A DNA stretch of 64,000 nt from CAYGZQ01 sp964354375 [NCBI: uncultured Planctomycetota bacterium] (GCA_964354375.1 CAYGZQ010000004.1:26574-90573), one strand, 5' to 3'; positions 26,058 through 33,947 are shown, counted from the stretch's first letter. The notes: generated by a model not told the origin, from the sequence alone. Made by a program: numbers and translations.

Positions 26058-28202
26058 ATGAGATTCAGATCGACGTTCATCACAGTAGTCCTGGCTTTGG
26101 CTTTTTTCGTATGGGCCGGACCGGCGAGCGCCTACATAGAGACCATGACCGTCAGCGAGTTGCAGCCGGGCATGCGCGGTGTGGGCAGAACGGTAATAAA
26201 AGGCACGGACATCGTGGAATTCGATTGCGAGATAATCGATGTCTTCACAAACATGGGCTATAACCACGGGCCCCTGATTTTCATGAGGATTTCAGGCCCG
26301 GTGATCGACGAGACCGGAGGAATCGCGGGAGGTTTCTCGGGAAGCCCGGTTTTCATCGACGGCAAGCTCATCGGCGCGCTCAGCTGGGGCGCCTACTTCG
26401 CCGAGGCGGATGTGGTCGGGGCAACACCGATCAACGAGATGATGAAAGCGTTCACGTACCCGGAGGAAGAGGCCCCGCGCATCAGCAGCGAACCGATCTG
26501 CCTTGACAAGCCGATCAGCATCGCGGGTCGGGAGTACGACAGCGTTCTTCTGGCGGATTCAGGCGATAACTGCCGGGCACTGGACGACCTCTACGGAGGA
26601 AGCGCACTCATCATGACGCCCTGCCGGACGCCCCTGATTGTTTCCGGGTTGTCTCAGCAGGGATTTGAGCGTCTGAAGGAATTCGCTGAACAGCGGCTCC
26701 CCTATTTCGATCTCGTTCAGGGACCCGGCGGGGGCTCCACCGATGGAGTACCGATTCTGCTCGGTCCGACCGTGCTAGAGCCCGGCGCCAGCATCGGAGC
26801 GCAGCTTGCCTCCGGCGACCTCGACCTCACAGCCGTCGGCACTCTAACCTGGATCGATGAAGACGGCAAGTTCCTCGCCTTCGGGCATCCTTTCCTGATG
26901 GACGGCAAGACCGACCTCCCCTTCCTCACCACGAAAATCGTCTACACCATGCCCTCTATGGATCGATCATACAAACTGGGCGAGCCCATCGAGATCGTCG
27001 GCACCATCACCCAGGATCGCTCGACCTGCATCGCCGGCCAGTTGAGACAGATTCCCCGGATGGTCAACTTCCATCTCGAGGTGGTCGATCGCGACCTCGA
27101 TCGGACTCGGAGGTTCAACTACAGCATCGTGGACAAACAGGACTGGCTGCCGTTCCTGGGATACATCGTTCCCATGGAGGGCCTCGTGTACGGCAACGAT
27201 CGTATGGGCCCGACAACCTGCAAGGTCGGTTTCTCGATCCGGGGCGAAGGTCTCGCCGAGCCCGTTGAGCGCGAGAATCTTATGTATGCGGGCTACGGAC
27301 CGAGTGAGTCTCTGGGCGAGTTCTTCGAAGCGCTCAACATGCTCACCAGCGGGAACTCATACAGGGACGTAAGGATCACCGAGGTCGACATCCGGGTCGA
27401 GACCACAAGCGTCCGCCAGACCGTGGACGTCATCCGCGCTCGCTTCCAGAATCCCCCCAACATGGGGCCCGGCGCGATAGGCTACACGGGTCCTCAGACC
27501 GTGGAGGACAAGGCGACCAAGGATCAGATGGTCACCGAGCAGGCTCAGATGATGAACACGCAGGATGGTGGGGACCAGCCTCTGCCTCCTGAAGGGATGA
27601 TTCCCATGGACGGCATGGGGATGATGAACCAGGGCACGACCGGGATCCTGCCCCCTCAGCTTGTCAGGTATCGTCCGGGGGACACCATCGAGTTGCTTGT
27701 CACGCTTCGCCCGTGGCGACAGGACCCTGTCGAGCAGGTTGTCGAGCTCACCATCCCGGACGATTTCCCGGTCGGCCAGACCACAGTGGAAATCATGGGA
27801 GGGACGTCCTCCTATTACATGGGCGGCTACTACATGGCTCCGATGATGGGGGACTCCTACTACTACGGCACGCCCTATCTTCCGCCCGAGGACCTCGACC
27901 AGGTAATCGAGGATTTCGTCAACCGCGACACCGGCAACACCCTCGTGGCTCGCATTCTCAGGATCATGCCGACGGAGGACCCCTACTATTACCTTCAGGA
28001 TGAGTACGAACCTCCCGAGGACATAGAGGCGTCGGTGAAAATGGGCGACATCGTCTACGGCTATTACAGTCTGCCCGTCGAGATTATAAGCGAGACCGGC
28101 GAGACCGCCGCAACTGAGCCGCCTATGCCCGAGGACTATACCGGATTTCCGGGTCCGACCGAGGAATCCGACTCAGGGGGCGGGAACCCGTACAGAGACT
28201 GA
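26058..28202 (+). CDS. SpoIVB-like S55 family peptidase-domain protein, exported
   Basis: This encodes 714 residues. The signal peptide ends P-A-S-A. The S55-type domain starts V-S-E-L-Q-P-G-M-R-G-V-G-R-T-V and has the active-site block T-G-G-I-A-G-G-F-S-G-S-P-V-F-I-D-G near residues 87-103, with the presumed nucleophile Ser in S-G-S-P. A His candidate is in L-A-F-G-H-P-F near 275. Ser precedes His here, unlike the order in Bacillus SpoIVB. Residues about 450-714 are Met-, Pro-, Gly- and Tyr-rich and probably extend from the domain. It precedes a lipoprotein hydrolase and lpxC, so a role in envelope proteolysis or quality control is a reasonable inference. Confidence 0.8.
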   Translation: MRFRSTFITVVLALAFFVWAGPASAYIETMTVSELQPGMRGVGRTVIKGTDIVEFDCEIIDVFTNMGYNHGPLIFMRISGPVIDETGGIAGGFSGSPVFIDGKLIGALSWGAYFAEADVVGATPINEMMKAFTYPEEEAPRISSEPICLDKPISIAGREYDSVLLADSGDNCRALDDLYGGSALIMTPCRTPLIVSGLSQQGFERLKEFAEQRLPYFDLVQGPGGGSTDGVPILLGPTVLEPGASIGAQLASGDLDLTAVGTLTWIDEDGKFLAFGHPFLMDGKTDLPFLTTKIVYTMPSMDRSYKLGEPIEIVGTITQDRSTCIAGQLRQIPRMVNFHLEVVDRDLDRTRRFNYSIVDKQDWLPFLGYIVPMEGLVYGNDRMGPTTCKVGFSIRGEGLAEPVERENLMYAGYGPSESLGEFFEALNMLTSGNSYRDVRITEVDIRVETTSVRQTVDVIRARFQNPPNMGPGAIGYTGPQTVEDKATKDQMVTEQAQMMNTQDGGDQPLPPEGMIPMDGMGMMNQGTTGILPPQLVRYRPGDTIELLVTLRPWRQDPVEQVVELTIPDDFPVGQTTVEIMGGTSSYYMGGYYMAPMMGDSYYYGTPYLPPEDLDQVIEDFVNRDTGNTLVARILRIMPTEDPYYYLQDEYEPPEDIEASVKMGDIVYGYYSLPVEIISETGETAATEPPMPEDYTGFPGPTEESDSGGGNPYRD

Positions 28203-28216
28203 GTTTCCTGCTCCGA

Positions 28217-28246
28217 TTGACAACCTGCATCGGTAAGTGGTTTTAT
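28217..28246 (+). promoter_or_regulatory. Possible promoter for the hydrolase-lpxC pair
   Basis: TTGACA (28,217-28,222) is followed after 18 bases by TTTTAT (28,241-28,246), 56 bases before the ATG at 28,302. The -35 is perfect and the -10 weak, so this could be an internal promoter additional to read-through from the S55 gene. Confidence 0.4.
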
Positions 28247-28301
28247 TGCGCCTCGATTGAGTGCGTCAACATTCGTTCTCAACTTAAGGAGATTCAGGAT
28301 C

Positions 28302-29216
28302 ATGCGCGCGTATAGACTTGTCCCGGTTCTGGTGCTGATCATAGTCGGCCTCATGCTGCTCGGAGCGTGCAAGGACAAGACTCCCAAGACCCCGGGTACG
28401 GACACCACGACCGGCGGCGGGACTTCCGGACCGAACCAGGGAGGCACTCAGGGTACGAGTTCCCAGACCGGGGCGATTACCCTGACCACATCCGACGGCG
28501 TCTCGATCGCGGGCGTTTTCGTCAAGGGCTCAGGCGATGGACCCCTGCCGGCCTGCCTGCTCGTCCACATGTTCGGCAAAGACAAGAGCACTTACTCGGA
28601 TTTTCAGACCACGCTCGCCGACGCGGGGATCAGCTCTCTGGCCATTGACCTGAGAGGTCACGGAGAATCCACGCAGGGCGGAACGCTTGATTACAAGAGC
28701 CTGACCGACGAGCAATGGGCGCTTGCCGCCAACGACCTGGTCGCCGGTCTCGACAACCTGAGGTCGCGACCCGATGTGAACCCCGCGATGATCGGCATCG
28801 TCGGCGCGAGCATCGGCGCCAACCTTGCGCTGATTGTGGCCGCCGATCAGCTCAGCCAGGGAGTTCCAAATCCGCCCAAGTGTCTCGTTCTGCTCAGTCC
28901 GGGACGGAACTATCACGGCATCGAGCCCATCGACCGCGCACGCGACGTGCGACACATTCCCGTCTACATCGTCTCCGCAAAAGACGACGGGCAGAGCTTC
29001 TCGACCTCTCAGACGCTCAGCAACGCGACCAAGGGCGAATTGAAGGAGTACGAAGGCCGGGATCACGGCACCGACCTTTTCACTGCCCACCCTGAGCTCG
29101 TCGGCGAGATCATCCAGTGGATCAAGAACCGCGTCGCGAGCGCCGCGGCCCCCGCCGGTTCATCTCCGACCGACATCTCCCAGCCCACTTCCACTGAAGG
29201 GGACGGGTCCCGATAA
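28302..29216 (+). CDS. Lipoprotein alpha/beta hydrolase (dienelactone hydrolase-like)
   Basis: This encodes 304 residues, with SD aaggag ten bases upstream of the ATG. The lipobox is L-L-G-A-C, followed by a Thr/Gly-rich linker (residues about 28-62) that would hold the enzyme away from the membrane. The hydrolase fold shows L-L-V-H-M-F-G (oxyanion region), D-L-R-G-H-G-E-S, the nucleophile elbow G-A-S-I-G-A-N, an Asp candidate in S-A-K-D-D-G and a terminal His in G-R-D-H-G-T-D. The substrate is unknown, presumably an envelope ester. The stop TAA directly abuts the lpxC ATG. Confidence 0.85.
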   Translation: MRAYRLVPVLVLIIVGLMLLGACKDKTPKTPGTDTTTGGGTSGPNQGGTQGTSSQTGAITLTTSDGVSIAGVFVKGSGDGPLPACLLVHMFGKDKSTYSDFQTTLADAGISSLAIDLRGHGESTQGGTLDYKSLTDEQWALAANDLVAGLDNLRSRPDVNPAMIGIVGASIGANLALIVAADQLSQGVPNPPKCLVLLSPGRNYHGIEPIDRARDVRHIPVYIVSAKDDGQSFSTSQTLSNATKGELKEYEGRDHGTDLFTAHPELVGEIIQWIKNRVASAAAPAGSSPTDISQPTSTEGDGSR

Positions 29217-30056
29217 ATGTCCGACCCCCAGCGGACACTTCGCGATGTAGCCGTCATGAAAGGCGTCGGGGTGTTCACCGGCGCCGACATCACAGTTGAA
29301 ATCCATCCCGCGCCGACCGACCACGGTCCGTCCTTCGAGCTTGTCCGCGAGGGCAGCGTTTTTCCGATCCCTGTCTCGGTCGACAACATTGTCGAGACCG
29401 AAAACCGCACCGCCCTTGCCGATCTCCAAAATCCCGACCGACAGGTGAACATCGTCGAGCACGTCCTCGGCACTCTCCACGGCATGGGCGTCGACAATGC
29501 GGTCATCCGGGTCGACTCGGTGGAGATCCCGCTCGTCGACGGCAGCGCCGCGCCGTTCATCGAGGCTGTCGAGAAGGCCGGTATCGTGGAGCAGGACGCG
29601 CCCCGCAGGGAGATCGTCATCGAGCGCCCGCTCTTCATCGACGATAACGGCCTTTTGCTTGCCCTTCCGAGCGACGCTCTCAGACTGACCTACTACCTCG
29701 ATCATCCCACCGACATCGTCGGAAAACGCCTGGCACAGATAGAGGTGACGCCCGAGACGTTCCGGCGCAGAATCGGCCCCGCAAGGACGTTCATCAAGTC
29801 CGAGAAGGCCGACGATCTGCTCGCCACGGGCGCAGTGCGGTACACCGACCGCAGCCAGGTCATCGTCGTCGGCAGGGACAGCATAAGTCAGCCGCTGAGA
29901 TTCGCGGACGAGTTCTGCTACCACAAGATGCTCGACATTCTGGGCGACCTTTTCCTCACCGGCCGTCGCATCCGCGCTCACATCATCGGGATACGGTCGG
30001 GTCACTACCAGAACCGCAAAATGGCCCGCAAAATCGCGCAGGAGTATCTGCGCTAA
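29217..30056 (+). CDS. lpxC: UDP-3-O-acyl-N-acetylglucosamine deacetylase
   Basis: This encodes 279 residues, slightly shorter than the E. coli enzyme (305). It catalyses the committed step of lipid A synthesis. Q-R-T-L starts the fold. The catalytic and zinc residues are Glu81-His82 in V-E-H-V-L-G, His236 and Asp240 in H-K-M-L-D-I-L-G-D, and His263 in S-G-H-Y-Q-N-R. Spacing matches E. coli E78-H79/H238/D242/H265 closely. It is directly coupled to the upstream lipoprotein gene and is not in an ftsZ cluster or beside fabZ/lpxA. It is the strongest evidence that the host has an LPS-type outer membrane. Confidence 0.95.
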   Translation: MSDPQRTLRDVAVMKGVGVFTGADITVEIHPAPTDHGPSFELVREGSVFPIPVSVDNIVETENRTALADLQNPDRQVNIVEHVLGTLHGMGVDNAVIRVDSVEIPLVDGSAAPFIEAVEKAGIVEQDAPRREIVIERPLFIDDNGLLLALPSDALRLTYYLDHPTDIVGKRLAQIEVTPETFRRRIGPARTFIKSEKADDLLATGAVRYTDRSQVIVVGRDSISQPLRFADEFCYHKMLDILGDLFLTGRRIRAHIIGIRSGHYQNRKMARKIAQEYLR

Positions 30057-30064
30057 CAAGGTAT

Positions 30065-30155
30065 CCCGGCATCTCCTTTGCCGGGAGCGAGTCATGTAGC
30101 CCGGCGATGCATTCGCCGGGTTTTCTTGATAGATCCCGGCAAGTGCATTGCCGGG
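30065..30155. repeat. Three CCCGGC..GCCGGG hairpins
   Basis: Three perfect short palindromes follow lpxC: 30,065-30,085 (7-bp stem), 30,100-30,120 (8-bp stem cccggcga/tcgccggg) and 30,135-30,155 (8-bp stem cccggcaa/ttgccggg). The second and third are inverted copies of one sequence (tagcccggc-R-atgca). They form a small REP-like cluster distinct from the RAYT hairpins that follow. Confidence 0.85.
30100..30127 (+). terminator. Probable terminator of the lpxC unit
   Basis: The middle hairpin of the cluster, with 8-bp stem and 5-base loop, is directly followed by ttttctt, 44 bases after the lpxC stop. It looks like a repeat that has been put to use as a terminator. Confidence 0.7.
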
Positions 30156-30162
30156 CTACATA

Positions 30163-30232
30163 CTTCGAACGTGCCTGTGCCCGCATCATAATCGTCAGAA
30201 CGACATCTACCTCTTCTCAATTCGGATTCTGC
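30163..30232 (-). pseudogene. Decayed tail of a second RAYT element
   Basis: These 70 bases match 30,259-30,328 at 65 positions with no gap. The matching part of the intact copy includes half of its REP hairpin and the last codons of the transposase. In this copy the same reading (R-I-R-I-E-K-R) meets an early stop TAG where the intact gene has a tyrosine codon. It is a remnant of another insertion or of a duplication. Confidence 0.8.
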
Positions 30233-30234
30233 GG

Positions 30235-30279
30235 GTGCCGGGCACAGGCTGAGTGAGTCTTCGAACGTGCCTGTGCCCG
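30235..30279. repeat. Left 45-bp REP hairpin flanking the RAYT gene
   Basis: This 45-bp sequence is the exact reverse complement of 30,842-30,886. It contains an inner 11-bp stem, cgggcacaggc with gcctgtgcccg, around a loop of about 19 bases, so each copy folds alone and the two can also pair with each other. It lies 11 bases beyond the stop of the transposase. Confidence 0.92.
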
Positions 30280-30290
30280 TATCATGACCG

Positions 30291-30830
30291 TCAGAACGAC
30301 ATGTACCTCTTCGCAATTCGGATTCTGCTCCGCCCCTCTCGAATCCAGAACCGCGCGCTCGACCACTCCCAATCCCCAGGCTTCTCGACCAGTCCTCTCC
30401 TTACGGGATTCATATGTATGTAGACGATCTGTTTGACGATCTCGTCCGGCGTCCAGTAGTTCCTGTCGTACCCTCCTCCCTTCTGCCAGAAACGGTAGGC
30501 AGGCTTGTCCTTTCCCGTCCTCATGCGCTCGAGACGCCCCGGGTCCGATTCCCGACACCACGCAACGTATGACTGTGCCACGGGCTGTTTGATTCCCTTC
30601 AGAATAGCCGGGATCGAGTATATCTGGGAATGCGGGAAGAGCAGGATGTGCACATGTTCCGGCATGAAGACATAAGCCCAGACATCAAACTCATGTCTGA
30701 TCGCGGCATAGTTGACGGCATCCGCGAGCAGGTCCTTTGCGTGATCGGAGTCGAGAAGGGGGCGGCGACGGTAGCACGAGAATGTCAATTCGTGCGCGTG
30801 ACCCGGAATGTTGAATCTTGTGGGAACCAT
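30291..30830 (-). CDS. REP-associated tyrosine transposase (RAYT, Y1/HUH family)
   Basis: This encodes 179 residues from the ATG at 30,830. An ATG at 30,854 lies inside the flanking REP and is not preferred. The Y1 transposase fold shows H-E-L-T-F-S-C-Y near the start, the metal-binding HUH-type pair His59/His61 in M-P-E-H-V-H-I-L-L-F-P, and the predicted nucleophile Tyr137 in V-Y-I-H-M-N-P-V-R-R-G-L. RAYTs nick single-stranded DNA at REP hairpins and are thought to spread them. Here the gene is framed by perfect inverted 45-bp hairpins. The ORF is intact. Confidence 0.93.
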   Translation of the reverse strand: MVPTRFNIPGHAHELTFSCYRRRPLLDSDHAKDLLADAVNYAAIRHEFDVWAYVFMPEHVHILLFPHSQIYSIPAILKGIKQPVAQSYVAWCRESDPGRLERMRTGKDKPAYRFWQKGGGYDRNYWTPDEIVKQIVYIHMNPVRRGLVEKPGDWEWSSARFWIREGRSRIRIAKRYMSF

Positions 30831-30841
30831 CACAATAAGAT

Positions 30842-30886
30842 CGGGCACAGGCACGTTCGAAGACTCACTCAGCCTGTGCCCGGCAC
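30842..30886. repeat. Right 45-bp REP hairpin flanking the RAYT gene
   Basis: Exact reverse complement of 30,235-30,279. Together they define a unit of about 652 bp (30,235-30,886) holding only the transposase. A further half-arm (cctgtgcccc) follows at about 30,890, suggesting an older neighbouring copy. Confidence 0.92.
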
Positions 30887-30929
30887 CCGCCTGTGCCCCG
30901 CAGCGCGAAGCAAAGTCTCAGGCCATTGT

Positions 30930-32033
30930 TCAGTCGCCACTCAACCCCCTCCCCAAGATACCACCCGTCCTTATATCCCATTCGACATGGACTGTCACCT
31001 TTCGATCCAAGAGTGCAGGTATTTGCTCTTCTACCGCCTTCTCAGAAAGCGGATTGCCATACAAATATACTTCATCTCCTTCTCCTAACCCCGCATTCTC
31101 AACAAGTGCCGAGAGGTCTGCTACAGAGCACGTGATAATTATCGGCCATTCTTCCCCGCCTTGCGAAGCCCGAGCTTTAACTCCAAGACTAAGATAGTCC
31201 AGATTCTCCAGTTCTTTCAACGGCCCGATGTCAACCAAACTCCGCCCTTGACCCTCAAGGCGCAATTCCTTCAACTGGGTCAGTCCGACGAGCGGCGACA
31301 GATCAGATATTTCATTCAAGCTTAGATCTAACGCCCGGAGGTGCTGCAACTCGGCCAGTTCAGCAAGCGGTGTGATATCAGAAATCCCATTTGAATTAAG
31401 GCTTAACACCTGCAGATTCTTCAACTTGCAGACTGATTCAACGACATCATTGATGTCTCTTACCTTGGTGTAGCCAAGGTCAAGCTCCGTCAGATTCGTA
31501 CAGTATTCTACGCCACTGCAATCGACCATCCAGTACCCATAAAGATCAAGTTTACTGATCGTTGAGAGAATCTCCTCGTCAAGCACTCCGCGCTGCATAC
31601 CGATTTGCTTCCTTATGGCCATCTCCAAAACGTAGTTTCGAATCGGGGATCGTTTCCCCAAATAAGGACCATACAAGAACACAATGATAACAAGGAGAAC
31701 TAAACCGATTGCCACAACAGCAGTTGGAACAAGAAGAGATCTCCTAGCAGGAGGCTTCTCTGGGGCAATCTGTGCCTTTTTCGCGCTTCTTGCAGCAAGC
31801 TTCCGGATTACAGACAACTCGGTGAGCGTTATGAGTGCTACTCCAATACAAGCCACTGCAAACCAACTTGGCAGTTCGGACTGGGCACCGAAATTCCAGG
31901 TGAGTTTCTCCTCACACTGCCAGATCCCGACAATCATGAGCCCCAATCCGATTGAGTCCAAGGCCCAACGGACAAACGAAATCCCACCTCGGACCGCGGT
32001 TTGCCGTGAGTCATGTCTGGTTCCCTGAGTCAT
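30930..32033 (-). CDS. Membrane-anchored leucine-rich repeat protein
   Basis: This encodes 367 residues. The ATG at 32,033 has SD aaggagag ten bases upstream. Three hydrophobic helices (about residues 23-40, 55-76, 101-127) precede a region of internalin-like 22-residue LRRs at about 180-300: L-T-E-L-D-L-G-Y, L-Q-V-L-S-L-N-S-N-G-I-S-D-I-T-P-L, L-R-A-L-D-L-S-L-N-E-I-S-D-L-S-P-L. No catalytic domain is visible, so it is probably a binding protein. Base composition is clearly more AT-rich than in its neighbours, and it lies beside a RAYT and repeats, so recent acquisition is likely. Confidence 0.85.
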   Translation of the reverse strand: MTQGTRHDSRQTAVRGGISFVRWALDSIGLGLMIVGIWQCEEKLTWNFGAQSELPSWFAVACIGVALITLTELSVIRKLAARSAKKAQIAPEKPPARRSLLVPTAVVAIGLVLLVIIVFLYGPYLGKRSPIRNYVLEMAIRKQIGMQRGVLDEEILSTISKLDLYGYWMVDCSGVEYCTNLTELDLGYTKVRDINDVVESVCKLKNLQVLSLNSNGISDITPLAELAELQHLRALDLSLNEISDLSPLVGLTQLKELRLEGQGRSLVDIGPLKELENLDYLSLGVKARASQGGEEWPIIITCSVADLSALVENAGLGEGDEVYLYGNPLSEKAVEEQIPALLDRKVTVHVEWDIRTGGILGRGLSGD

Positions 32034-32060
32034 GATAGTACTCTCCTTCTGGCCGCGTGG

Positions 32061-32094
32061 CACCCCTAAGAACCGTCCTCGGTTCTTAGGGGTG
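32061..32094 (-). promoter_or_regulatory. 14-bp leader hairpin of the LRR gene
   Basis: The arms cacccctaagaacc (32,061-32,074) and ggttcttaggggtg (32,081-32,094) pair perfectly around a 6-base loop. It starts about seven bases after the predicted transcription start and ends about 16 bases before the SD. A related hairpin, with one mismatch, lies upstream at about 32,146-32,178. Confidence 0.75.
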
Positions 32095-32107
32095 TCTTTC
32101 TGCGGTT

Positions 32108-32136
32108 AGTATAGCGTTGAAATAGAGGGTAATCAA
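32108..32136 (-). promoter_or_regulatory. Sigma-70 type promoter of the LRR gene
   Basis: On the minus strand, TTGATT (32,136-32,131), 17 bases, TATACT (32,113-32,108). The predicted start is near 32,101, giving a 67-base leader. Confidence 0.65.
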
Positions 32137-32257
32137 CATATCCAGCACCCTTAAGAGGCTGGGAGGCCTCTTAGGGGTGGCACACGGAAGGGGATTGTCT
32201 GACGTCCACATGCTCGGGGTCTCGCATGACGGTGCGGAAAAAAGTCATGGTTGGACT

Positions 32258-32385
32258 GATACCCCCCCTATGATCCCCCCCAAGGGGGGGATGGTGTATG
32301 CCGGGACCCGCATCGATTGCGGGTTTGGTGGGAAGTTGATGTATTAACCGTCCCACCCTTGGGGGGGACTACAGGGGGGTTTAGC
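32258..32385. repeat. Inverted pair of C-rich/G-rich repeats
   Basis: The arm near 32,258-32,291 (gataccccccctatgatccc, then a run of C, AA and a run of G) is matched in inverted orientation near 32,347-32,385 (cacccttgggggggactac, then a run of G). Between them is a hairpin acccgca-N-tgcgggt. The same arm recurs at 63,930-63,964, so this is a dispersed family. Confidence 0.8.
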
Positions 32386-32432
32386 CTTTTTCCCGCCCCG
32401 TCTCGCATGTGGACGCCACCGATCGCGGGACG

Positions 32433-32463
32433 GCGACCTCACTTACGTTCGGGCTTTGGATAT
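32433..32463. repeat. Third locus of the CTCACTTACGTTCGG core repeat
   Basis: The sequence gcgacctcacttacgttcgg followed by gctttggatat matches the copies at 1-152 and 23,558 in 28 of 31 positions. Confidence 0.88.
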
Positions 32464-32483
32464 CGGGGTGCCGGGCAAAAGAG

Positions 32484-32635
32484 GAGGCTGTCTCAAAACT
32501 CGCAATGTTCCGACAAATCTGGGAGGGCGAAGCTCCCGCTGAGCCGTGACCGCTGTGATACTGCGGCTCGGCGGGAGCCTCGCCCTCCCGAGCCAACTCC
32601 TTTGTCACCAGTTCATTGAGTTTTGAGACAGCCTC
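32484..32635. mobile_element. MITE-like element with 18-bp terminal inverted repeats and nested palindrome
   Basis: The terminal repeats gaggctgtctcaaaactc (32,484-32,501) and gagttttgagacagcctc (32,618-32,635) are perfect reverse complements enclosing 116 bases. Nested inside is a palindrome with 25-base arms (32,521-32,545 with 32,565-32,589, 23 of 25 pairing) that belongs to the family at 1445-1505. No ORF is present, so mobilisation would need a transposase in trans. Confidence 0.85.
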
Positions 32636-32648
32636 AGGAAATGCCCGG

Positions 32649-33947
32649 CTACCCCTCCTCGAGGTCGGCGGCTTCGGGGGGGAGGATCATCACGAACGAG
32701 CCCTCCTCCCATTTCATGTCCTCGCCGTCGAATTGGACGGTGAGATTCTCCGGGGCTCCGGCTCTCAGGTAGAAACCGTACGTGTCCTCGAAGGTGAAAG
32801 TGTCGCCCTCGGTCATGAGGCCGCCCAGCAACTGACCGTCGCTGCTCTTGACCGTGGTCCAGCAGTCGCCGGTCGCGGTTATGACCAGTTTGTGCACCAC
32901 CGGTTCCTCGGTTTCTTCCGCGGCGCCGGTCTCCTCAGGAGTTCCCGTTTCCTCAGACGCGGTCTCTTCCTCGGCGGGTTGCTCGGACGTTTCCGCGGGT
33001 GCGGCCTCAGTTGCTTCGGGAGCGGCCTCAGTTTCCGCGGGAACGGTCTCGGCGCCGACTTCCGGACCCAGCAGCGGCGTGACCTCGGTGACCTCTTCCG
33101 TCGAGCCCGCGGGCGTCTGAGGGTTCGTGTTCAGACCCGTCACATCGTCGCTGACCTTCGTACCCTGCCAGGGCAGCCACAGATCGGGCGCCGCAGAGTC
33201 GTCGTACGTGCCGCGGAAGCTCTTCGCGTCGTCTGAGATCGTAAACAGGCATTCGCCGGAGGTCTCGGACCCGCCGGTTTCGAGAATCCTCCAGGTCGCC
33301 CTGACCGTGGCGTCCTCTATTGTTCCCTCGAGAACGCCGGACTGTGCGAAACTGCCTTCGATCGAGACACCATCGACCGCAAGGACAAGCGTTCCGCGGG
33401 CGGTATCCCAGGTTCCGTTCCATGCGCTCGGTGTCGGGACCGTGGTCTCCCCGGACGGCTGGGTGGTGATCTCGGGCGGGACCTCGCCCTGCGGCGGACG
33501 CACTTCGGTCCCGGGCGCGACCGGGATCTCCTGACCCGGCACATATTCAAGCGCCGCTATATCGCCGACGTCGAAACTGTTCAAACCCAGGAATGTCCCG
33601 TCCCAGGAGCCGTGTACCGCGGTCTGTGTCGAGCTTGTGTATTCGCCGGTGAAACTCGCGCCGTCGACGTTCAATTGCAGCCATCCGGACCCCATGTCGT
33701 CCGAGCCTTCCTCATATGAGAAGCGCAGAATCCCGTCGGCGTCTATATGACCGCCCAGGGTCCCGTTTTTCTCGTAGACTCCATAAACCGCATCGTCCGC
33801 CTGCCAGAGCGCAAGCTGCCCGCGGCTTGTGGCCCATATTCCGTCGAATTTGGGCCATTCAGGCGCGGGCTGATCCTGGGCATGCAGAGGAGTCGCCAGG
33901 ATCCACAGGATCAATGCCAGAGTAAGTGACACAATTCTTCTCATCAT
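32649..33947 (-). CDS. Exported repeat-domain protein with RodZ C-terminal-like domain
   Basis: This encodes 432 residues starting at M-M-R-R-I-V. The signal peptide ends L-H-A-Q. Two copies of a beta-rich repeat lie at about residues 28-130 and 170-275, each opening F/W-x-G-x-W and containing G-x-L-x-L, V-x-G-x-Y/F and G-x-I. A long Glu/Ala/Thr/Pro-rich linker (about 290-355) leads to a C-terminal domain (V-V-H-K-L-V-I-T-A-T-G-D-C-W, then S-S-D-G-Q-L-L-G-G) that resembles the DUF4115 beta domain of RodZ, here without a RodZ HTH or membrane helix. It is the last gene of the polysaccharide operon, followed by repeats. Confidence 0.75.
   Translation of the reverse strand: MMRRIVSLTLALILWILATPLHAQDQPAPEWPKFDGIWATSRGQLALWQADDAVYGVYEKNGTLGGHIDADGILRFSYEEGSDDMGSGWLQLNVDGASFTGEYTSSTQTAVHGSWDGTFLGLNSFDVGDIAALEYVPGQEIPVAPGTEVRPPQGEVPPEITTQPSGETTVPTPSAWNGTWDTARGTLVLAVDGVSIEGSFAQSGVLEGTIEDATVRATWRILETGGSETSGECLFTISDDAKSFRGTYDDSAAPDLWLPWQGTKVSDDVTGLNTNPQTPAGSTEEVTEVTPLLGPEVGAETVPAETEAAPEATEAAPAETSEQPAEEETASEETGTPEETGAAEETEEPVVHKLVITATGDCWTTVKSSDGQLLGGLMTEGDTFTFEDTYGFYLRAGAPENLTVQFDGEDMKWEEGSFVMILPPEAADLEEG

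Larger units (their letters stand above)
32034..32648. other. 615-base gene-free, repeat-rich region
   Basis: This gap holds, in order, a 14-bp hairpin in the leader of the LRR gene, its promoter, a related 13-bp hairpin, C-rich/G-rich inverted repeats, one core repeat and a MITE-like element. Each is listed separately. I see no credible ORF or RNA gene between them. Confidence 0.7.

Noticed and set aside
30831-30854. Earlier ATG for the RAYT gene at 30,854
   Set aside because: It is inside the flanking REP hairpin, and typical RAYTs start close to the V-P-T-R-F motif.
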